A DNA stretch of 64,000 bases, from contig JANJXV010000013.1 of assembly GCA_024803745.1 (NCBI GenBank), forward strand, positions 58,280,602-58,344,601. Direction: 5' to 3'. Positions 57,785 to 64,000 of this stretch are shown in pieces. Below the pieces are notes generated by a model. It made no database searches. It was given only the letters and a program-made list of their open reading frames with translations, and had not been told where the DNA came from. The stretch comes from Megascapheus bottae. Its lineage: Eukaryota > Chordata > Mammalia > Rodentia > Geomyidae. The first letter of the stretch is position 1, and every line of letters begins with the position of its first letter. A program made the translations under genes and the position numbers.

Positions 57785-58480
57785 ATTGTACCAGGTGTTG
57801 GTGATTCATGCCTGTAACCACAGGAGGCTGAGATCTGAGGATCATGGTTTGAGGCCAGCCCAGAAAGAAAGTCCATGAGACTCTCAGTTAACCACCCCCC
57901 CTACACAGACACACACTCACAAAAAGCTAGGAAGTAGCACCGTGGTTCAAGGGATAGGGCAGTAGCCTTGTGCTAAAGAGCTCAGAGACAGCACCAGGCC
58001 CAGAGTTCAAACCCCACAACCAGCACACACCAACACACACACCAACACACACACACACAAAGCCAGAAGTGCAGGGTGCCTGTGGCTCAGCGTGTCAGGA
58101 GGCTGAGATCTGAGGATCGCAGTTCAAAACCAGCCCAGGCAGGCACAAAAGTCTAGGAGACTCTTTTTATCTCCAATTAACCACCAGGAAAGTGGAAGTG
58201 GTGCTAAGCTCAAGTGATAGAGCTCTAGCCTTAAACTGAAGAGTTCAGGGGCCCCTCCCCCTCCCCCCCAGAGCAGACACAAAAACAAAACAGTGACAAA
58301 ATGAATTCTAGTAGTGGGCTGGGAGTGGGGTCTAGTGGTCAAGTGCTCACCTAGCATGCACAAGGCAGTGGTTGATTCTTTGGTACCACGTATACAGAAA
58401 AAACCACAAGTGGTGCTGTGGCTCAAGTAGTAGAGCAGTAGCTTTGATAAAGCTCAAGGAAAGGGCAGGACTGGCCAAAA
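57785..58480 (+). repeat. Two B1-headed SINEs and one IDL-Geo SINE, plus
   Basis: B1-headed copies at 57785-58025 (with an ACAC/CCAACACA-type tail) and 58070-58270. IDL-Geo at 58315-58480 with a shortened right arm. Confidence 0.8.
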
Positions 58481-58799
58481 AAACCCAAAAAACAAACTTT
58501 CAGTTTGCTGGATTTGGAGTGCAAATATTAAGGCAGCTATATATCTAATTTGTACTATATATGCCCATCACAAACCATGATGCATAGATTGATAAATGAT
58601 TTACATAAAGTACTCATTATCTGCCTCTGTTCAATAACTTAGTAATAATAAAATTATGCTTTATAACTAGAAATTCACCCACTGTGAGACCAAAGGAAGA
58701 GTCTAAAGGAGGAACACAAAGGTGGATGCCTGTGTGCCTTTAATCATATAAAAGAATATGTACTGAAATGGATTCTAGGAATTAAGAGAGGCTTTTGTT

Positions 58800-59092
58800 T
58801 TTTTTTTTTAAATGGGTCCACGGGCTTGAACTAGTCCTGGGTGTTGTCTGGAGCTTTTCAGCTCAAGGCCAACACCCTACCCCCCCCCACACACACCCCC
58901 AGCCCGGGCACTGTCCCTGAGCTCTTCAGCTCAAGCCTACCTACCTACCCTGGAGCTAAGCCCCACTTCCCGTTTTGTAGAGGTTAATTGGAGATAAAAG
59001 TCTCAGGTCCTTTTGTACCTGGGCTGGCTTTCAATCTGGATCCTCAGATCTCAGCCTCCTGAGTAGCTAGGATTACAGGAGTGAGCCATGTA
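58800..59092 (-). repeat. B1-headed SINE, minus, with duplicated arm segment
   Basis: Starts with poly(T). The segment around 'ctgtccctgagctcttcagctcaagcc' is duplicated around a C-rich tract (58880-58905). It ends with 'ggattacaggagtgagccat', the complement of the B1 head. Confidence 0.75.
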
Positions 59093-59139
59093 AGAGGTTT
59101 TTTTCTCTTTTCTGTTTGTGCATTTATTGGTTTTGGAAA

Positions 59140-59833
59140 TGTGGTGCCGCAGACCAACTCAGCGGGAGTGCGGGGAGACCAAGTCTGGATTCACAGGTCA
59201 GGAATGGATTCGGCGATGACAGACACAAACACAAGGGAGGTTCGAAATCTGCTACGAAGTTTTACTTGTTGAATGTGAGATTATATACAGTCAAAGCAGG
59301 AGCATTTTCTTTCAGTTGGCATAAGGTCAAAAGATTACAATCATGTTTAAGAATGGTTACAGGTACATTTTCTAAGTAGAAAAGAAACTTCTCCCTCCCT
59401 TCTAAGGAGTTATGGTTAATATGTCAGACTTTGTGGTTAGGCGTCATCCGCCTTGGCATTAATCAATATTAGCTTTGTTTACCATCTGTTCCATTCTAGT
59501 TCTTCCTATGATTCTGTTTCTGAGTCAGTAATTATTACCCTGTGCCAGGAATTGTAAAACCTTAAACCTAAGGGTCCATTGTTGCTGTTCAGTTAGAGCA
59601 CACCACGGTGCTCTAACCCTTCTAATCCTTTCCCATGTGATTCATTATGTACTTGCAACATTTACACAAGTAATGCAGTCGTATTAAAGGCATATTCAGG
59701 CAAACTAACATTTATTACTAATTTAAAGATCATATTTTCCGTTTAGTTTCTAATTGTCTTATTATTAATAGAATGCATTGAGGTCATCAAGGCTGCTGTG
59801 GATGTGTCTTGTGCCAGAGTAGCCGGGCATGCA
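59140..59833 (-). mobile_element. LTR, about 694 bp, endogenous retrovirus
   Basis: In minus orientation it runs from TGCATGCCCGG to GGCACCACA with TG/CA ends. It is preceded by a short purine-rich stretch (aactaaaag). A TATA-type box (gtatataatctc) lies about 130 bp before the 3' end, followed by a U5-like pyrimidine-rich region. The LTR reads leftward. It is unlike the solo LTR at 10.35 kb and unlike the gammaretrovirus-like LTR at 41.1 kb, so it is a third ERV family, probably rodent class II or III. Confidence 0.7.
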
Positions 59834-59856
59834 CTTTTAGTTCCTGAAGCATCTAG

Positions 59857-60282
59857 TCACTCAATCAATCGTTTAGGCCAGTAGCTGGCACAGAATATTA
59901 CTGCCATACCATCAACTATCAGAAATGAAAAGAGTGTTAAAAGAATCCCAGCACCCAGCATTATGAGCATTCCACGCATATGCCCCGGTCTCTGCCAGGG
60001 ACCTCCAGGAGGCCTGATCACCTTTGGTGTGAACCTCAGGACTGGCAGCCATTCAAGCTCTTTCTGTTCCATGCTGCACAGACTCCACTGGAGTGGGTGT
60101 AGCAATGTGGGGAGGGTGGAATGGTGGAAAAAGGGTGAACAAATGCAGCAGTGGTACTCTTTAGACAGAAAAACAAACTGTACAACTTGTATTAGGGCTG
60201 AGTGGGAAAAAGTAGGAGACAGCAAGGGAAAGGCTAACATTGTCCAAAAAGAGATGGACCATACCTGACTTAGGTACATCAC
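59857..60282 (-). pseudogene. Internal remnant upstream of the 59.1-kb LTR
   Basis: A 141-codon open frame on the minus strand ends 24 bp before the LTR. Its last third has a strongly hydrophobic segment (GAGILLTLFSFLIVDGMAV) and a short tail, consistent with the end of an ERV env-like frame. I cannot assign it to a family. No gag, pol or second LTR is visible to the right, so the provirus is truncated. Confidence 0.4.
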
Positions 60283-60289
60283 CTTTATA

Positions 60290-60945
60290 ATTTAAAAAAC
60301 TAAGAACGCAAATACATCTGAACTTAAATCAGGAATATATGGCTATGTGGATGTATTAAAACCCTATCAGAAGACCTAGCTTACTGAACAGCAAACCAAG
60401 GACTGATACCATCCCTCAGGGTCAGGAGACACAGCAGACACAGGGGTACTGCCGTAAACACTCCCCCTTTGCTGTCTGGACCGAGTAGGCCTGAAACCAG
60501 CTCCAGAATTCAAACCAGCTTTACATTGACTATCTCTGTCCAGGCTCACGGTTATTTTCTGACTGAAGTGCCTCTCTTGGTATCTGTATCAGATACATTC
60601 TGTGTGAAATGTGATGTGTGATCTACCAGATACCATCCGTAATTAGGACTGGAACAAAACAAGCTGCGATCCTCCAGTAGCCACAGCTACCGAGTATTTG
60701 TAGCATCTGTTGAGTAAAGGCCACATAAAATTGATATGATCTGTGAGTTTGTTGCTATTCATACAAGGAAGCTGAAGTGTTTCGTGGGGGGAAAGAGTTG
60801 AAGAGGGACAGGGGAATGGAAGAGGAAGGGTGGGAGAAAAGTCGTTATTCAACGTCTAGAGGACGGACAGGGTAAGGAGTAATGAGAGTGATGGCAGGGA
60901 TGCACGGCACTTGTAAGCCGATTTAACTGTGACCTGCTTGGACAG
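60290..60945. other. Unique sequence before the CpG island
   Basis: No gene, SINE or ERV that I can recognise, although some of it may be further decayed ERV interior. Confidence 0.4.
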
Positions 60946-60949
60946 CTCC

Positions 60950-61960
60950 TTAGGGGAGATAAAAGGCCGGGTGCGGCGGCCCGGGCCTGCCATCCTGGCT
61001 GCTCGGGAGGCTGAGGTCTGAGGGTCCAGGGTCACAGCCAGCCGGCACCTCCAGTGACCCTCCGGAACAGGGGAGCGGGCTGGGCTCCAGGGCAGAGCTC
61101 GGGGACAGCACCCGGCCCGGAGGTCGGAAGTCGGGGTGTTCTGTCAGGTCAGGTCTGGGGAGGCGGTGTGGGGCGCAGAGGAAGGGGCGAGCGGCCGTCC
61201 AGCGGCTCCGGGCCCGGCTCCCCGCGCCCGCCGCCCGCCCGGGGGCTCCAGCGCTCCGGGTCAGGCGCAGGGCGGCCAGCCGAGGCCCGGCGGACACTCA
61301 CCGGCCGCCCCGGCGCCTCCGGGCCCGGCTCCCCGCGCCCGCCGCCCGCCCGCCCGCCCGGGGGCTCCAGCGCTCCGGGTCAGGCGCAGGGCGGCCAGCC
61401 GAGGCCCGGCGGACACTCACCGGCCGCCCCAGCGCAGGCGGGCGGGGCGCGTCCCCGCGCGGGGAAGACGGGCCCGCGTCGGGGGCGTCGGCGGCGTCGG
61501 CGCGCACTGACGACGTCATCGCGCCAGCGCGGCTCCTCTCGCGGGGCACTCTGGGACTCGCGCGCCGGGCGCACTCTGGCCAGCGCCCCGCCCCTCGGGC
61601 TGCGCTCCGCCCAGGCCGGCGTCCGCCCGAGGTCTCGCGTGGCCATGACGTCATCGGGCTGTCCCCGGGCCGGAAGGCCGGTGCCCCGCCGCCGCCCGAG
61701 CTGGCGCGTCCCTCCGGGCGCGTCCCTCCCGGCGCGTCCCTCCCGGCGCTCCGGGGCCCCGCCCGGCTCGCGTCCAGCTCTCCCGAGGTGAGAAGACAGG
61801 GCGGCCGCTTCCTTCCGCTCCGTGGCCAGTCCCGGGCCTGTCCTGCGGCTTCCTCCAGGCCGGCGCTCCGGGAATGGACCGGGGCCTCGCGCTGCTAGGC
61901 CGGCTGCCCCCCGCGTCCGGGCCCCGAGGCGCGTGTTGAGTCGTTAGCCAGAGGCCGGCA
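60950..61960 (+). promoter_or_regulatory. CpG island with CRE; probable promoter of the next gene (RNH1 by synteny)
   Basis: A GC-rich island, its left edge overlapping a B1-headed SINE (60960-61110). A palindromic CRE TGACGTCA lies at 61646-61653 and a near-CRE (cgacgtca) at 61511-61518. A plus-strand donor (CTCCCGAG|gtgaga, 61787/61788) could end a noncoding first exon. In human the gene next to HRAS on this side is RNH1 in the same orientation. No RNH1 coding exon is inside the window, so the assignment is by synteny only. Confidence 0.45.
61201..61440. repeat. Direct duplication of a GC-rich segment of about 120 bp
   Basis: Two adjacent near-identical copies (about 61201-61315 and 61316-61438) run from 'ccgggcccggctccccgcg' to 'cggacactcaccggccgccc'. 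The second copy has two extra CCCG units. Confidence 0.9.
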
Positions 61961-61969
61961 GCCAGCGGG

Positions 61970-62810
61970 TCCTCTCACCGTCCGCGAAGGCCTGAGAGCA
62001 GAGAAAGAACAGCAACAGGACCATCCACCAACTCCCGCCAAGGAGAGCCGGACTACCGGGGAGCTGGATTGGGACGCCATGGGGACCAGAGAAGCGCCAG
62101 GCGATGAACGCCGAGACACGGGGGAGCTAGGAGACAGTCACTTGGCAGAGGTGGCCCGAGTCCCAGGATTATCACCCAAGTCCCGGGCCCTGGAAGTGTG
62201 GGCTTCACCCTCCCACATCCGGAAGAAAACACACCAGACGTTATGTGTACATACTCACGTACAAGTTCAGGTATCAGCAGAACTTTTCATCTAGAGAAGA
62301 GATGCTTCACCTTTCCAAATTGGGGTATACTTAGAGGCTGCTCAGAGGCAGGTGATTCAAGCCGTTTAGGGAGGTAATAGAGGTAGAATTAGAGCATTCT
62401 CAATATGCAAAGCTTTCCTAAAGCTATGACATCTACATTTCTCTGAAACAGAGACCTCCTAACTCTACTTGAACTAAGCATTGGCATTCGATGAATGGCC
62501 TCTCTCACCTCTAAGCCTTTTAGCACCGTGTAGAGAACTCCCATCACCCAGCAAGAGGCAGTAGGATGGCTGTAGGAAGTCACTTAGACTCTGCCTCCTT
62601 CAGAGCAAGCCCTTACCACCCAAGAGTCGACCCTGGAAAGATAGTTTCGGCAGAGGACTTGCCCAGGTCTCCCTTTCAGGATATGAATGGAGGCCTTAGT
62701 GGGAAGAGCAGATGAGAGGTGCTGCTTATCAAAGAGCTGTGGGGATATGGTGAGGCCTGGGAGAGGGCTGTCACCTTAAAGAACCAGTGTCTCAAGAGTT
62801 ATCTGAAAGC
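61970..62810. other. Sequence downstream of the CpG island
   Basis: Unique sequence, possibly the first intron of the gene driven by the island. I see no supported exon. Confidence 0.4.
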
Positions 62811-62811
62811 T

Positions 62812-63260
62812 AGGTGTAGTGGCTCATGCCTGTAAATCTTAACTACTCAGGAGGCTGAGATCTGAGGATCAGGATTCAAAGCCAGCTCAGGCACAAAAGG
62901 ACCAGAGACTCTTTTTTTTTTTTTTTTGCCAGTCCTGGGCTTACGCTCAGGGCCTGAGCACTGTCCTTGGATTTTTCTCAAGGCTAGAGCTCTACCACTT
63001 GAGCCTTAGCACCACTTCCGGCTTTTTTCTAAGTATGTGGTACCGAGGAATCGAACCCGGGTCTTCGTGCATGCTAGGCAAGCACTCTACCACTGGGCCA
63101 AACTCCCGGCTCCTGGACCAGAGACTCTTATCTCCAATTAACCTCTAGGAAGCGGGAAGTGGTGCTTGGCTCAAGGGTAGGGTTGTAGCCTTGAGCTAAA
63201 GAGCTCAGGGACAGCGCTCAGGCCAGGTTCAAGCCCCATGACCCCCCCCCCCCAAAAAAA
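62812..63260. repeat. B1-headed SINE interrupted by a minus-strand IDL-Geo SINE
   Basis: The plus-strand host runs 62812-62913 and resumes at 63115-63260 (with C-run and poly(A)). The insert (about 62914-63114) is a complete minus-strand IDL-Geo copy beginning with poly(T). The 15-mer ggaccagagactctt is present at 62899-62913 and 63115-63129, a clean target-site duplication. Confidence 0.95.
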
Positions 63261-63699
63261 AAAAAAGTTACCTGGAATAACTTCTCTGTTGAGTCTGGAC
63301 CAGGCAGGATGTCTGGATGTGAGCACAGGAAGTGTGTTTCTGCAGCATTTCAGGTCAGTTTGGTGTCCTGAAAAGTAGGAGGGTAATTGAACAGGTCTCC
63401 TGTTAGTGTAGTAAAAACTACACATCTAAATGGCTATAAAGAGATTGATTCAAGTAGACTGTAAGCAGATACTTGCACAAAATGTGGCTGTTGAAAGTTA
63501 ACATTGTAGTCTTCAAAATTATTCTACATTTGCAGAAAGCCTGTTTCCTAGCAGTGCTATAACAGTTGCTAGCAACTTGTTATTTTATGCTTCTGCAGAA
63601 GTCCAAAATGAGTCAGTCTTTGGTGGATGTTAAAATCAAATCAAGGCGTCACAGAGTTGTTTCCTTCCAGCATCTACAGGCTGCTTTTTGTCTTTATTG

Positions 63700-63890
63700 T
63701 TTATTTTGCCAGTCCTGGGGCTTGAATCCATTGCCTGGGCACTGTCCTGGAGCTTCTTTTGCTCAGGCTAGCACTTTGTCATTTGAGTCAAAGCACCACT
63801 TCTGGCCTTTTCTGTGTATGTGGTACTGAGGAATGGAACCCAGGATTTCATATATGATAGGCTAGCACTCTACCACTTGAGCTGCATTGC
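63700..63890 (-). repeat. IDL-Geo SINE, minus
   Basis: A diverged complete copy: 'gccagtcctggggcttgaat', 'gtgtatgtggtactgaggaa', 'gctagcactctaccacttga'. It lies near the right edge of the window. Confidence 0.8.
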
Positions 63891-64000
63891 CATTTCCTGC
63901 GTTTTCTGTGTAGGTTTTACTTGTAAGGTTTGCTGGGAAGGAAAGGAAGCCCTCCCCCCCCCCCAAAAAAAAAGGAAACCAAACTTGCCACATGGTTTAA

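Overview
The window is nuclear DNA of a mammal. It holds the conserved 11p15.5-type gene block PHRF1 – MIR210/MIR210HG – RASSF7 – LMNTD2 – LRRC56 – HRAS, in the opposite orientation to the usual human map. Intergenic and intronic DNA is full of two SINE types. One joins an ID-like tRNA-derived left arm to a second arm that looks like the 'Geo' monomer known from kangaroo rats, pocket mice and pocket gophers. The other joins a B1/7SL-like head to the same kind of right arm. With canonical ID and B1 copies also present, this points to a geomyoid rodent (Heteromyidae/Geomyidae). That assignment rests on recalled family descriptions, not on a search.

Layout. 1-9.2 kb: 5' part of PHRF1 (minus strand, leaving the window on the left), with its CpG-island promoter at 8.45-9.26 kb. 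9.3-13.5 kb: spacer with SINEs and a solo ERV2-type LTR flanked by a 6-bp target duplication. 13.5-14.6 kb: CpG island, MIR210HG promoter and the MIR210 hairpin (plus). 17.2-19.13 kb: RASSF7 (minus). 19.15-20.3 kb: GC-rich island that probably serves RASSF7 and LMNTD2 divergently. 21.4-25.5 kb: LMNTD2 (plus), fully traceable in 14 coding exons. 25.48-40.5 kb: LRRC56 (minus), convergent with LMNTD2; its poly(A) signal lies 33 bp beyond the LMNTD2 stop. An 18/20-bp minisatellite of about 0.9 kb abuts one LRRC56 acceptor. 41.09-43.5 kb: the decayed 3' half of a gammaretrovirus-like provirus (minus), lodged between the LRRC56 and HRAS promoters. 43.3-46.95 kb: HRAS (plus) with CpG-island promoter, four coding exons giving the 189-residue protein, the alternative IDX exon and a spliced 3' UTR. 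47-59 kb: spacer packed with SINEs. 59.14-60.3 kb: an LTR plus a short internal remnant (minus). 60.95-61.96 kb: an unassigned CpG island with a CRE, by synteny probably the RNH1 promoter reading out of the window.

The genes do not form a pathway as in a bacterial operon. HRAS is the small GTPase. RASSF7 is a Ras-association coiled-coil protein. LRRC56 serves ciliary dynein-arm assembly. PHRF1 is a PHD/RING ubiquitin ligase. LMNTD2 is a lamin-tail protein. MIR210 is the hypoxia microRNA. I found no novel multi-gene system. The most notable points are lineage-specific: loss of the normal p19 stop in the HRAS IDX exon, an in-frame 78-nt terminal intron in RASSF7, the provirus wedged between two promoters, two independent SINE insertions at the identical position of a host SINE, and an eight-copy tandem amplification of a SINE arm.
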